A stretch of 64,000 nt of DNA, from NCBI GenBank assembly GCA_020747015.1, contig JAGTJM010000023.1, positions 124,001-188,000 on the forward strand, read 5' to 3'. The notes beneath the pieces are model-generated. The model was not told the DNA's origin. It did no database searches and worked only from the letters and a program-made list of their open reading frames with translations. The position numbers and the translations under genes are program-made. This DNA comes from Pyrenochaeta sp. MPI-SDFR-AT-0127. Lineage: Eukaryota; Ascomycota; Dothideomycetes; Pleosporales; Cucurbitariaceae. This document shows, piece by piece, positions 1 through 10,416 of this stretch (the stretch's first letter is position 1; each line of letters begins with the position of its first letter).

Positions 1-2
1 AA

Positions 3-296
3 GAAATCACCGCTGCGAAAGCCAGCAGCATATACCCTCGCAAGACTTTGAGCGCAGACAAATCTGCCGGCAAAGATCATGATCGGGTGAAAGGTTCTCC
101 TGTTGGACCAAATACTCCATATGTCCACGAAACTCCCATTAGGGTGATGGACGATAAACCAGGATTGACACCAAGAATACTTGGCTGGTATGAGGGAAGT
201 AAGAAGGATGATGGTAAAAGGGAGAATAAGGAAAGAAGGAACGAGCGGGAAAGAGAGAACATGAAGAGTGATCAGAAGAGAGAACATGAAGAGTGA
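3..296 (+). CDS. possible 3' end of a gene entering from the left (uncertain)
   Basis: A frame is open from the left edge to a TGA at 294-296. It encodes an ordinary-looking segment (VHETPIRVMDDKPGLTPRILGWYEG, in two parts around residues 45-70 of the visible frame) followed by a Lys/Glu/Arg-rich tail. I do not recognise a family. The tail runs into a 25-bp tandem duplication (251-300) that shifts the frame. Without the extra copy the frame would continue to the TAG at 448-450 through SDQK repeats. This may therefore be a terminal exon with a recently changed C-terminus, or non-coding sequence. The start lies outside the window and no splice site was assigned. Confidence 0.35.
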   Translation, partial: EITAAKASSIYPRKTLSADKSAGKDHDRVKGSPVGPNTPYVHETPIRVMDDKPGLTPRILGWYEGSKKDDGKRENKERRNERERENMKSDQKREHEE

Positions 297-324
297 TCAG
301 AAGAGTGATCAGAAGAGTGATCAG
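251..324 (+). repeat. 25-bp tandem duplication plus 12-bp minisatellite
   Basis: Two perfect 25-bp copies lie at 251-275 and 276-300. The last 12 bp of the unit (AAGAGTGATCAG) then repeats at 301-312 and 313-324, giving three adjacent copies from 289 to 324. A 12-bp unit keeps frame (KSDQ repeats), but a 25-bp unit does not. Confidence 0.9.
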
Positions 325-450
325 AAGAGTGAAAGAACGGTTGGAAAGGAGAATGAGAATAAATATAGCGAGAAGCACGATGGGAAGCAGGTAGGAAAGA
401 GAAGTTATGCGGAGAAGGAACGAAGTATGAGAAGGGGCTGGCGGGGCTAG

Positions 451-1024
451 CAAGTTGTGAGGGTAATGCACAGTAAGAATTGGAGCGAATATTGCGTAGT
501 TTGTACACTGGAGGGCTCCTTAGTCATCAACGTTATGGTGTTCGGATATACTAGTCAATTTTGGTCTCTTGAACCACATTGATTATTTCGTCCATTGTCC
601 CACAGTGCTGCAGGAATGTTGTGTGCCGAGGGAGACTTGAGCACAAGCCATTCATTAGAGAGATACTCCCGAAGAGGGACAATGCATTTGAAGCGAATCC
701 GTGCAAGGCCCATGTTTGAGCGATTGGCGTATACAAGCTACTGGGGCATTGTCATGTCGTCGGGTTAGCGGTGCACTCCTAGCCGTAAGAGGGAATCAGT
801 AGAGAGCCCAGAGAGCAGAAACTGAATCTGAGAATTCGCAAGGAGTCTAAAAATTCTCTCCATCCTACCCTTCGTGGTTTTTGATATTTACTCATTAAAA
901 GAATCACCATGCTGAAAACACCGTCTTCGCTATAGGAGTATCACTACACCTCAACAAACTGGTCTACACTCCGACTTAGTGTCCGCGTCCGACACTAATG
1001 TTCAAATGTCTCATCGTAGTTCTC
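451..1024. other. intergenic, no gene seen
   Basis: Only short frames without family features on either strand. It includes the 3' side of the minus-strand gene that ends at 1025. Confidence 0.6.
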
Positions 1025-1774
1025 TCATTGTATATCCTCCCTAAATATACTCCTCCGGCTCTCGGTCGGGCTGTCCAAACTGTTGATACTCGGCGCCTTC
1101 TTCTTATGCGCAGACGCACTCGGCATCTGCACACTGGCCCCTCCGTGGTAGCTCGTATCATCGCCGTGACCCAGCGGTCGTGGGCTCACACCCCTCAAGC
1201 TCTCGGCATTCTCATCGCCGAAGGGATTGCTGCGTGCACTTCTTCCATCATGATGTTCGTCGTAGGATTCGCGCGTGCGGCTGCGTCCGCGGGGGGCCTC
1301 GTTGGGGTTGAGGCCCGGGGTGGGGGCGCCTCCATAAGAAGTGTTGCCGTAAGGGTTTGCCGACTGGTTGTGAGCGGGTTCGTGGAGGCCGAGTTCTTGT
1401 TCTTCATAATATGCCTCGTCGCCTACGCGCGAACTCCATGCTTCATCGGGATCCAGCCTGCTCCCCGCACCTCGTCCTCTGGGTTGCCCACCAGCGGCGT
1501 ATCCGCTCTCTTCGTAGGCGCCTGCGGCGGATCTGTTGTTGCGGTTCTTGAACTTGCGCACTTGCGTGTCAATCCAGCCCTTGATTCCTGTGGGTGCAGG
1601 ACCAGGATAATTCGACGCAAGGCCGCCACTAGACTTGAAAGCTGTAATGGGATTCATGGACGGCGGAGGGAGTCCATTGCGCGTGGCGTTCCATCGTGCG
1701 TAGAAATACCAGCCGAAGTAGGACGCAGAGACAAGGAGGAGGAGTACAATCAGAAACACAACGCCGCCGTGCAT
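1025..1774 (-). CDS. single-pass membrane protein, conserved fungal family of unknown function
   Basis: The protein has 249 aa in one exon. A hydrophobic helix at about residues 4-25 (VVFLIVLLLLVSASYFGWYF) acts as an N-terminal anchor. It is followed by a basic stretch, a Pro-rich link (GLPPPSMNP) and a segment GIKGWIDTQVRKFKNRNNRSAAGAYE. The rest is low in complexity and polar, with the blocks LDPDEAWSSRVGDEA and YYEEQELGLHEP. I recall these blocks from a widespread Pezizomycotina family often labelled acid-phosphatase-like; that label is not supported by any catalytic motif here. A long plus-strand frame (998-1789) covers the same bases but is Cys/Arg-rich and without domain character, so the minus frame is preferred. 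The start is the first ATG, directly before the helix. Confidence 0.8.
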   Translation of the reverse strand: MHGGVVFLIVLLLLVSASYFGWYFYARWNATRNGLPPPSMNPITAFKSSGGLASNYPGPAPTGIKGWIDTQVRKFKNRNNRSAAGAYEESGYAAGGQPRGRGAGSRLDPDEAWSSRVGDEAYYEEQELGLHEPAHNQSANPYGNTSYGGAPTPGLNPNEAPRGRSRTRESYDEHHDGRSARSNPFGDENAESLRGVSPRPLGHGDDTSYHGGASVQMPSASAHKKKAPSINSLDSPTESRRSIFREDIQ

Positions 1775-2433
1775 TTTGGCGATATATAGGCGTTATCTGT
1801 ATCAGATGGATCGTCGCATGCGCGAAAGGTTGGCAGAGTTGGTCGCGCGAAAGCGGATGCGATGGGTAAATCGCACAGATTACGAAGAACAATAGCGGTG
1901 TTGTGTGCGGAAGACTGCGGTAAATGTGGTCCGCAATTCGAGAGTGCTCAGTAATGCGACGTTACACGGTGCCGCAATGTTAATTTGTTGGTGGAGCTGA
2001 TGAACGCGGCTGAGCTGAAGCTCAGTCGTTGCCAAGGACCGAAGGTGACGTAAAGCCTGCTATTCGCGCTGACAGAGGCGGTCCGAATATAGAAATCTCC
2101 CAAAACTTCAGGAGACGTTGCAATTACTTCGTAGGGCCATAGAAGTCTCACTGTTCCCTTATCACTGTGCCTTGTGGTGGAACTACTTTTCCCATTGACT
2201 TTGGGACCGTTGTTCTATGCATAACGGATTCGGTTTAGCGCAGCCTGTACGACGAGAAAGGGAAGGTGGGGACCGGACATGGACGGCAGTCACGACATTG
2301 AAGATTATCGTCTGCTCACCATGGAGACCATATCTACAAATAAACACGATCAACAGCCTGCAAACAGCGAATACTGCTCCCTGGATGCAACGTGACCTGA
2401 GCAGCTTCTAAGTTAGCATATACATTGGACATA
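1775..2433. other. divergent promoter region
   Basis: About 660 bp between two divergently transcribed genes. No RNA gene, repeat or clear binding site was recognised. Confidence 0.5.
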
Positions 2434-3771
2434 ATGGCTGAGGCAGGCACCGGTGGTCAAAAGAGCGAGGAGCAAGATAAGGAGACGAAACATTTCACCA
2501 TCACATTACCAAGTCCAGATGGAACCTCCAAAGTCGTCGCGCTCCTGGAGCAAGATGAAGACACTGCTCAGCCGCCCCGCTTGATTGAAGTTACAAAACA
2601 CCCTCTCGAGAACATTACCTCAACAACATCAGCAACCCATGAAGATCGAGAAACACACATCATCCTGTCCCAAGGCTCAGGCCACCAGAAGGCATCCGAC
2701 TTCTTCTCCTCCGTTGTCTCCCCAATTCTCAGCGCGCTCTATGGACCCGAGGCACTGCAAACTTTCCGCACTCACGTGACAGAGTCCCCTACTAGTATCT
2801 TAGAACTTGTGGACCAAGTGCTCTTCCCAGAAGCAAATGGATCGAGCAGTACGAACCCTAAAGACACAGTTTCGCCGCCGTCTGAGCAGCACGCAGGGAA
2901 GCCATTGAGGATCATTCTGGCATCTGGAGATGGTGGGGTTGTGGATCTTGTAAACGGCTTGTTGAAAGAGAAAGCGAGTAAGGGATATATTGCGCCGCAG
3001 GTCGTGCTACTGCCGTTAGGAACGGCAAATGCATTGTATCATTCCATCAATGCCGGAACAGGGACGAAAAATACATGGGGTCTGAATGCGCTCTCATCCA
3101 CCGTTTCTAAACCCCTACCTGTTTTCACAGCGGCGTTCTCACCGGGCGCACGCTTGCTGATTGATGAAGCACGTGCCGAGGAAGAGTTAGCCAGGGATAA
3201 TAAGGGCAATGGTATACTTCACGGTGCGGTTGTGTGTAGCTGGGGCATGCATGCGTCGCTCGTCGCGGACAGCGACACAGCCGAGTACCGCAAGTTCGGC
3301 ATTGACCGCTTCAAAATGGCTGCGAAGGAAGCCCTGTATCCGTCCGATGGTTCAGCACCACATCCCTACAAAGCACGTGTCTCCGTGCTCAAGGGCGACG
3401 ATTGGACGGCGCTCAAGGAGCAAGAGCACATGTATGTCCTTGCAACTCTGGTCTCCAATCTCGAATCCCCCTTCTGCATCTCGCCTGCCTCTAAGCCTCT
3501 CGATAACTCCCTGCATCTGGTGCACTTTGGGCCGACAAGTGGTGATGAGGCGATGCGTATCATGGGGCTTGCGTACCAGGGTGGAAAACATGTCGACGAT
3601 CCTGCTGTAAGGTATGAAGCTATCGATGGCCTGAAGATCGAGTTCCAAGGCGATGAGGATGGAAGATGGAGAAGGGTATGTGTGGATGGGAAAATTGTGA
3701 GGGTGGAAGGCAATGGTTGGGTGGAGGTCAGAAAGGAAGAGAGAAGGGTCCTGGATGTCGTCGTAGCGTGA
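2434..3771 (+). CDS. diacylglycerol kinase catalytic-domain protein (lipid kinase-like)
   Basis: The protein has 445 aa in one exon from ATG 2434 (MAEAGTGG). A nine-base upstream extension would need a TTG start and is not used. The DAGK/sphingosine-kinase nucleotide-binding region is visible: ILASGDGGVVDLVNGLL at about residues 165-181, then VVLLPLGTANALYHSI at about 190-205. These match the family pattern GGDGT-x-N-x-N-G and P-x-GT-x-N. The first motif is SGDGG rather than GGDGT, so the first Gly and the Thr are changed. Later blocks (GAVVCSWGMHASLVADSD, near residue 265) fit the C-terminal lobe. Family members phosphorylate diacylglycerol or sphingoid bases. With the changed motif, activity is not certain. 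Confidence 0.85.
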   Translation: MAEAGTGGQKSEEQDKETKHFTITLPSPDGTSKVVALLEQDEDTAQPPRLIEVTKHPLENITSTTSATHEDRETHIILSQGSGHQKASDFFSSVVSPILSALYGPEALQTFRTHVTESPTSILELVDQVLFPEANGSSSTNPKDTVSPPSEQHAGKPLRIILASGDGGVVDLVNGLLKEKASKGYIAPQVVLLPLGTANALYHSINAGTGTKNTWGLNALSSTVSKPLPVFTAAFSPGARLLIDEARAEEELARDNKGNGILHGAVVCSWGMHASLVADSDTAEYRKFGIDRFKMAAKEALYPSDGSAPHPYKARVSVLKGDDWTALKEQEHMYVLATLVSNLESPFCISPASKPLDNSLHLVHFGPTSGDEAMRIMGLAYQGGKHVDDPAVRYEAIDGLKIEFQGDEDGRWRRVCVDGKIVRVEGNGWVEVRKEERRVLDVVVA

Positions 3772-4271
3772 GTGTCTATTACTCTTTGCAGATTCACGAA
3801 GAGAAGGTCGAAATATATCAACAATCAAGTCACACACAACGAGATCCAGGTCATCTCGTTTCAGGAGCACGACTACCTGCTGCCATTTCGGTGCACGTTG
3901 CAACCCATGATGGCTGATCCATAATTTTTGATCCCAACTCATAGTCCCATTATGGAAATTATTCGCACGAGTTTGAAGACCGTGTATGCAGCAGTAAAAG
4001 AATAGTGGAAATAACATTGTAACGCCTTATGAGGATATCTAGAAACGATTTTCGCCGAAAATTCACATGTCCAAAGGTCCAGATCCAACATCGGCGTGGA
4101 CCCAAACGCCAATTCTCCAAGTCCACAAAACGTGAAGAATTGAAACATATTGCCCACAGGTATAACTTTGATTACAAAAGGAACGTAGATAGGGGAAGAA
4201 ATTCAAGTGCCTGCCTCTACTGTTAATTGGGTCGAAAATAGGCACCAGGCACACAGTTCGTTCTCTCATCA
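3772..4271. other. intergenic between convergent genes
   Basis: 500 bp between two convergent stop codons. It presumably holds both 3' UTRs, and no gene is seen in it. Confidence 0.5.
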
Positions 4272-5435
4272 TTACCGTCCTTGGGGATTTGGGCTGTAAG
4301 GCGCGTAGGGCGGCGCGGGGGCAAATTGTGCCTGCATCCTCGCGTAGTCCTGCGGATTGTATGCGTATTTTTGTATAGGCTGGGGTGCTTCACTCTCGCG
4401 CTTCCTGCGATCATCATGCTCTTCCCTTGTTTCCTCCATGGTCGGTAATTCTGAAGCAAAAGCCTTCTGCTCGAGGCCCGGCGATCGCATGCCCTCTGAT
4501 GGCGCATACGAGCTTGGTCGCGAGCTCGTAGAGCTGTGGGACACTTGCGACCAGCGCGCGTCTTGGGGTTGTGGGGAGTGCTGTGCAGTTGAGTCGGTTG
4601 CTGTCGAGTGGCGATTGTCGTTGGGGTGCAGGAAGCCTGGTGATGTTTGAGGGTGGTAGAAGTCTCCCGGAAGCTCCATGACCACATTGTTTTGTCCCAA
4701 GAGCTGCTGTGGTGGAACATGTTGTTGGCTTGGCTGTCCGTATTGGCTATTACGTGGGAACGTTGGCGAGCGAGTTGGCGACATTGGCATCTGATACGGC
4801 TGGGTGGGTGATGGCTGCGGTGATTTGCTCTCGTATGCTGATCGATCCGCAGGGTTGACTGTCTTCAGCTTGCCGTTCTCCATCAGGCCCTGCAGCGCAC
4901 CAGAGTCGAGCAATTCGGCCTTCTTGACCAAGCGATCCAGCATGACCTTCGCAGCAGCTTTCATCTCCTTCCTCACAAAGCTAATCATGGTCATATTGCA
5001 CTTGATCTCCACATCTTCGCGGATATACAAGCCTTCTGGCGGGGCCCCAGAGCCCAGCTCCTTAGGTTCGGGTGGTTCACCAGGCTGGTTGCCACAGATC
5101 TGCCACTTATTGCGAAGGTCGACATTTGCTGGCGCGTAGGTGTGTGTCTGCAGGCCTAAGGGCAGATCGTGAAACACTCCTCGGAACTTGATGGCGCCGC
5201 TTCCCATCTTGCCAATGCCAGGAATGTACTGTATGCGCTGCGAGATTTCGTACCACGTGGAGTAGAACTCGTCTGCGGGCGCATCGCGAGGTGCTTTGAT
5301 CGCTTCATGGCCGGTTACGAGGGGGTTGAGCTCGATGATCTCGCTGTGGCTGTGGAGGAAGTCGATTGCGAGCTGGCGGGGAATGAAGGACGGTATGGGC
5401 GTGATTTGAGTGTACTGGGTCTTTTTGCGCATCAT
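4272..5435 (-). CDS. DUF7053-type fungal protein
   Basis: The protein has 387 aa in one exon. The N-terminal half is a conserved fungal domain beginning MMRKKTQYTQITPIPSFIP, with QLAIDFLHSHSEIIELNPLV at about residues 22-41. A lipocalin/START-like run follows (YEISQRIQYIPGIGKMGSG, then GAIKFRGVFHDLPLGLQTHTY). The domain ends near residue 175 with a helical KEMKAAAKVMLDRLVKKAE. I recognise this as the domain now called DUF7053, whose function is unknown. The C-terminal half is disordered and rich in Pro, Gln and Ser. The start is the first of two adjacent Met codons. It is transcribed convergently with the lipid-kinase-like gene. Confidence 0.8.
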   Translation of the reverse strand: MMRKKTQYTQITPIPSFIPRQLAIDFLHSHSEIIELNPLVTGHEAIKAPRDAPADEFYSTWYEISQRIQYIPGIGKMGSGAIKFRGVFHDLPLGLQTHTYAPANVDLRNKWQICGNQPGEPPEPKELGSGAPPEGLYIREDVEIKCNMTMISFVRKEMKAAAKVMLDRLVKKAELLDSGALQGLMENGKLKTVNPADRSAYESKSPQPSPTQPYQMPMSPTRSPTFPRNSQYGQPSQQHVPPQQLLGQNNVVMELPGDFYHPQTSPGFLHPNDNRHSTATDSTAQHSPQPQDARWSQVSHSSTSSRPSSYAPSEGMRSPGLEQKAFASELPTMEETREEHDDRRKRESEAPQPIQKYAYNPQDYARMQAQFAPAPPYAPYSPNPQGR

Positions 5436-6884
5436 CTTGGCGGTTGCGATTCTTCCTCGCCAGTTGTCGATGTCTATGTGTGTGTGCGTGCGTGTGTTGG
5501 TGGGGGAGAAGCCAAAGAGGGAGGTGGGCGCTGGGTAATAAGCTGCTGACGAACCCCTGCCACTTGGGTCAACATGGATTTGTTAGCCAGGGAGCTTCAG
5601 TCTGACAGGCCCAGATCGTCGTGATGAAAACGCGTCATGCACGTGGCGGGGGGTGATGTCAGAAACGCAACTGAGCGCCAAAGTTCACAGATAACTAAGT
5701 CGTTCAAAGTGCGCTCGAGATTGGTGGCCCAAATGCGACTTGGCGAGGATTGGTAGCTCTCTCCCCGGATGCACGCCGTTCCTGGTATCGTCGTGACAGA
5801 TTATCTGGGGCTGGCGGAGGCCGCTATTCTTAGGCTCGCCTCCGTCAGCACCCAGCCCTAGGGCTGTAAAATTTGGGACATCATCAGCCAGCAGCTCGCT
5901 ACCGAGCCTCGCCCAGTCACCCCATCTATGAACATTCAGTGCCAATCCTGTGTCGCTGAAGGTGCAATTGATGGTCTCAGTATCTTCTTATCTCTTGCCT
6001 CTATTCGCATGGGCTACTGAGCCCGGCATCTCCAGATCCGCGCAGAATTGGCTGCCAAGGAGCCATGCTTCCTTGAACACATCAGTGGCTGAGCCGCAAA
6101 TGGAGTAGTGGCTTGACGCTATCTGCATTCCGCTTAAGATGTTCAGGAAGTAGTCGACCTGTTTCGACTTCAGGCCTAAGGCAGTAGCGATGCATGCAGA
6201 CCAAACGATATTGACAAACCCCTTTCAGATTAGCCCCTTGTTGCCTACCTACGAGTGGAAAACGAGCCTTAAATTGTCCTTGGCTATATCGCATGATTAT
6301 TACGAACAAATGCTTCGCTGGCCGTCAACGCACCTGCCGATGTTGCGATATGAGGGTAAGCGCTAGGCTCAGACCTGTATTGCTCCTGAGCTTGCTTTTT
6401 CCATTACTTGTGGGAAAACCAGGAGCACAGGTGCTCGTTACCACGGGTTAACAATTGAGGTACTCCTACAACGAAAGCATGCCTTCAATGCCTCACAGCA
6501 ACTTCAACACGACCAACATCGATACGGTAAAGACGAGTTGCATAGGACGATATATTATAATGCTAAGTAGTCTACGTGCAATGGCGCTGCGCTAATGTTG
6601 ATTAGGTAGCTTACTTAGGTGGCTTACGGCCATAAACTCTTGACGTCTAACCTGTGGTGGGCCAATTGTGCCATCAATGATGGAAGCAATGTCCAGAAGC
6701 TAGACCACATGCTGGCTAATCACGGCGAACACATTGCACAACTCTAGCGAAATCGCATTCATATTGCTCTAAACAACAAAATTCTACTCATTGATCGCAT
6801 CGCCGGGTCGCATGAGAGTACATTGCCTCTCAAGGACTTCAACATTCATCCCTGTACGCCTCTCCCCGCACAACTCAAGTAAGC
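5436..6884. other. 1.45-kb intergenic stretch
   Basis: No gene is supported on either strand. The only structure seen is an imperfect hairpin at 5805-5855. Confidence 0.5.
5805..5855. repeat. imperfect inverted repeat (hairpin)
   Basis: Arms of about 17 bp (5805-5821 and 5838-5855) pair with one mismatch and one bulge around a 16-nt loop. The core is GCTGGCGGAGGC against GCCTCCGTCAGC. The role is unknown. Confidence 0.6.
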
Positions 6885-8759
6885 CTACGGCCTCCATCGC
6901 CAACCAGGATGCTTCCACTCGAGGTCTTGGATTTCCTTCTGACTCATGCCCGCCAGAAGCTCATGCGCGCCTGCTTCGCGCTCGTCACGTTTCCTGTTGT
7001 CATATCTCATCCACAAGCCAGCCGCAATAGCTATTGTGGTCCAAAGGATGGCACAGGCAAGGTTCAGTCCATTACCAATACGGTAACCGGGAGCGTCTGA
7101 AGGGATGAATGTCCATGTGGCAATGAGGCCACCAATGTTGCCAAACATGACTAGTGACAAATTAGCAGGATGTTGTGGATGGCATACAGCGTAGGAAAGA
7201 TATCTAGTAAGAGATAAAAAGATGAACAAAAGCTTACCATTTGTGGCAATGGCGATCGATCGAGCAGAGTCTGAGATTACATTCGCAGAAACCTGCGCGT
7301 TCGCCATGGCACCAAGTGTAAAAGCTGTACTTGCAGTCAAGAAGATGGCGCCATATCGAATGTTTGCATTGAAAGTCGCTAAGAAGATAGCATAGCCTGC
7401 CATGACAGTTGGCCTGTGCGCAAGTCAGCGTGAATACTTGCAAGCCAGTCGTAAACATCGGTCTCTTACCCTGTGCAAGCAATGAGCCATTGTCTGCTAT
7501 CGAATCGCCAGGCGAGCGTAGGTATAAGCAGCACGAAGAAAGCTCCGACGATATATGGCGGAACTGTAAGGAGCTGTTGCTGCACGGTGGTGCGGCCAGG
7601 ATAAATGGTGCGAATGATGGTTGGTAGGAAGAAGGAGATACCAAGAACAGTGATATTGTTGAGAAGGAAGACAAATGCCGTAGACAGAGTGATCGGATTT
7701 GTAAAGCCACGCTTAAGCTTAGCTGCATCAATCTTATCGAGCAGCTGCGTCTGGCCAATACGTTCACCCTTGACACGGTTTATGGCAAGCTCCTTTTCCG
7801 ATTCTGTGAGCCATCTCGCGGTCTCGGGGCGATCAGTGAGAGTGAGGAAGGATATCAGAGCCAAAATGATGGTGATGATGCCCTCGATGGCAAAGATCCT
7901 ACAGGATGCATTAGTCTCCGTATGAGATAGCATCCATGCCAGGAAAACAGCGAAGGAGTATTGCTTACATTTCCCATCTGTGCAAGCTTCCAAAGCTCTT
8001 CAACTTCAAAATACCGCTGGCGAGCAAGCCACCGAAGGCGCCAGAGAGTGGAGCCATGGTCATATAAAGGCCCAGGCGGAAAGCTAGCTCAGATCGACGG
8101 TACCAGCGTGAGAGGTAGTATGCAACGCCAGGCATCATGCCAGCTTCGAAGACCCCAAGCAAGAAGCGAACAGCGCAAGCTTGTGCGCGTGTTCTGACGA
8201 ACGCTGTTGCAACTGAGACAATGCCGAAGCCAAGAGTGGTCGCTGGTATGAACCATCCAGGACCTATAGCAATATCAGTTCAAGGACGTGGTAACCTTTG
8301 TCCGTGGTGAGGACGTACCTATGACTTTGCACAGTATGGTGCATGGGATTTCAAAGAGAATATATGAAATGTAAAAGATGGAAAGTACAATATTGTAGTC
8401 GAAGCCTTGGAGTTTCAAGTCTGTCTCGAAGCCGGCAAGACGAGCATTTCCTGATGGTTGTCAACACGGTGAAATTGAGTGCGAGCATTCCAAACCCGTA
8501 ATATGGGGAAGCGCTTACCAATATTTGCCCGGTCAATGAAACACATGAGATACAACAACGCTACTGTAGGGACAACATATAAGTCAATCTTTAAGCGCAA
8601 CTTTCTCTCGACGGTAGCATTGTAGCCATTAGCACCAGTCGACATGACTTGCTGCGCGGCTTGTTTCTCATTTTCGATCATATCGGTTGAGTCTTTGCGA
8701 TCAAGAAACGTCATGATGGGCTCGAAATCCTTTCGTATATGGGAGAGACCGGGTTGCAT
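6885..8759 (-). CDS. MFS transporter, Dal5/anion:cation symporter type
   Basis: Six exons give 512 aa: 8759-8519, 8450-8319, 8263-7969, 7898-7470, 7413-7238 and 7150-6885. All introns are GT-AG and the joins restore one continuous MFS fold. TM1 ends in LLYLMCFIDRANIGNARLAG, the family signature near residue 75-85. TM4-5 carry RFLLGVFEAGMMPGVAYYLSRWY, which is typical of the allantoate/nicotinate/pantothenate permease group. The second half includes TLTDRPETARWLTESEK and a TM7-12 set ending in a soluble tail. A second Met at 8714 would give 497 aa. It should act at the plasma membrane as a proton-coupled importer of an organic anion, but the substrate cannot be read from sequence. It shares a 610-bp promoter with a class II aldolase gene, which suggests a carboxylate or sugar-acid substrate. 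Confidence 0.9.
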
Positions 8760-9066
8760 AAATCAAGACAACTTTTATCAGAGCTGCAACGAGCCAAATT
8801 GATGAAGATGTGTTGTGAGGAGCGAAATCCATACTTTATCAACTTCATCGACCCCAGTTCGCTGATCCCCACAAAACGTTTTGAATGAGCCCATAGAGCA
8901 TGAATCCATGAAGGTGCACTACCCCAGATGACGAATCTCGGGGCCATCAGAGGCGCAAATTGGCCGCCAATAGTCGGACAGATTACCCCGTGAACGATAT
9001 TAAGGAGGTGTGAGTGGATATGTCGTGTCCGTCTCGGAATGAACAGAGTTGCTCCGCACATGTGAC

Positions 9067-9078
9067 CGGAACGCTCCG
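9067..9078. promoter_or_regulatory. CGG-N6-CCG inverted repeat, candidate Zn2Cys6 regulator site
   Basis: CGG-AACGCT-CCG lies between the divergent transporter and aldolase genes. CGG-N6-CCG is the spacing known for Ppr1/UaY-type zinc-cluster dimers. Further CGGAA/TTCCG half sites crowd the same 100 bp (around 9031, 9098 and 9119). Function is inferred only from the pattern. Confidence 0.4.
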
Positions 9079-9369
9079 AAACCTACACAGACGTCTCTCT
9101 TACTCGGAATCAAACTCGTTTCCGACCGAAACAGCTGCTTGAACAATTGTATCGTTCTCGATCAAATGCCGCAGTGGCTTGCTAAGCCTCCCGGCCATGC
9201 AGTTACCCCAGACTTGAGCGTTCGGGACCCCTCTTGTGGCGATGACACCGCAGTTGATAAGTCTACACCCCGCGTGCAATTGGAACCATTGCCAATCGAG
9301 CTTTCGTTGCCAGACGACTTCGAAGATCCATTTTTCAAATCTGCCATAGACCTTGGATACACATTCGCC

Positions 9370-10416
9370 ATGTCGCCATCTGCTGTGATCGTTGAGAGAG
9401 ATGTGCCTCTCGATGGCCCAGTACACGAAGGTAACATTGGCCATTTTTCTTTCCTACTGGGTGATTGCTAATCCTAATGATGCAGAAATCTCCAGCAAGG
9501 CATCCACCATTAAAGAGTCCTCAGAGTACAAGTCAGGCGACCCGTCATTAGCATACGTCGATTTTGAAGCTGAAAACCCACCCGTCTTTGAAGATAAATA
9601 CGAGGAGAGGGCGTACCTCAAACACCGTCTCGCCATCGCTTTTCGTATATTTGCGCAGTTTGGCCTGAGTGAAGGTGTTGCTGGTCATCTCACTTTGCGG
9701 GATCCCGTGGAACCGGATAGTTTTTGGGTGAATCCTTTCGGCACACATTTCAGTCTGATCAGAGACGAGGATCTGATCAGAGTGAATCATGAGGGCAAAG
9801 TTGTTGATGGTGGGAAGAACAAGCGGCTGAATTATGGTAAGGGCCTGGTCAGTTATCTTCTGCTGTAATGATTATACTAATACCATGCTTAGCTGCCTAT
9901 GCGATCCACGCAGAGATCCATAAAGCGCGTCCAGACGTGCTATGTGCGGCTCACTCGCACTCGACATGGGGCCGCGCCATGTCCGCCACTGGTCGCACGC
10001 TCGATATGCTGACGCAGGACTTCTGTGTCTTCTACAATGATCACATTCTGTATCAGAACTTCGGTGGGCTGGTGCTCGACAACAGTGAAGGGCGTGCGAT
10101 TGCCGAAGCGCTTGGTGATCGCAAGGTTGCCATACTTGCGAATCATGGGATCCTGACGGCTGGGCCAACCATTGAAGCAACGGTGGCATGGTTCGTATTG
10201 TTTGAACGATGTTGCCAGATCCAACTAGCAGCTGATGCTGCGGCTGCTGGGCGTGGAATACCGCTAGTGACCATAGGAGAGGAAGAAGCACAGGCGACAT
10301 GGGAGGCGGTAGGAACGAACGGCAATGGATATTTCCAGGCTTTGCCCCTTTACCAAGTTGCAGAGCGCGAGTTCGGAGAAAGGACGCTGTTGGGCCGAGG
10401 AGTCGTTACAGCATAG
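9370..10416 (+). CDS. class II aldolase/adducin-domain protein
   Basis: Three exons (9370-9430, 9486-9836, 9893-10416) give 311 aa. Both introns are 55-56 bp, GT-AG, with CTAA branch sites. The class II aldolase fold is clear: HRLAIAFRIFAQFGLSEGVAGHLTLRDP near residues 60-87, then WVNPFGTHF, the zinc-site pair in VLCAAHSHSTWGRAMSATG (HSH), and the third metal ligand in ILANHGILTAG. Relatives include fuculose-phosphate aldolases and many fungal members of unknown substrate. The ATG at 9370 is preferred because it gives a compact N-terminus; an in-frame ATG at 9166 would add 68 residues. It is divergent from the MFS transporter and probably co-regulated with it. Confidence 0.88.

Noticed and set aside
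998..1789. 263-codon plus-strand frame
   Set aside because: It lies antisense to a frame with a clear TM helix and conserved blocks, and its own translation is Cys/Arg-rich without domain character.
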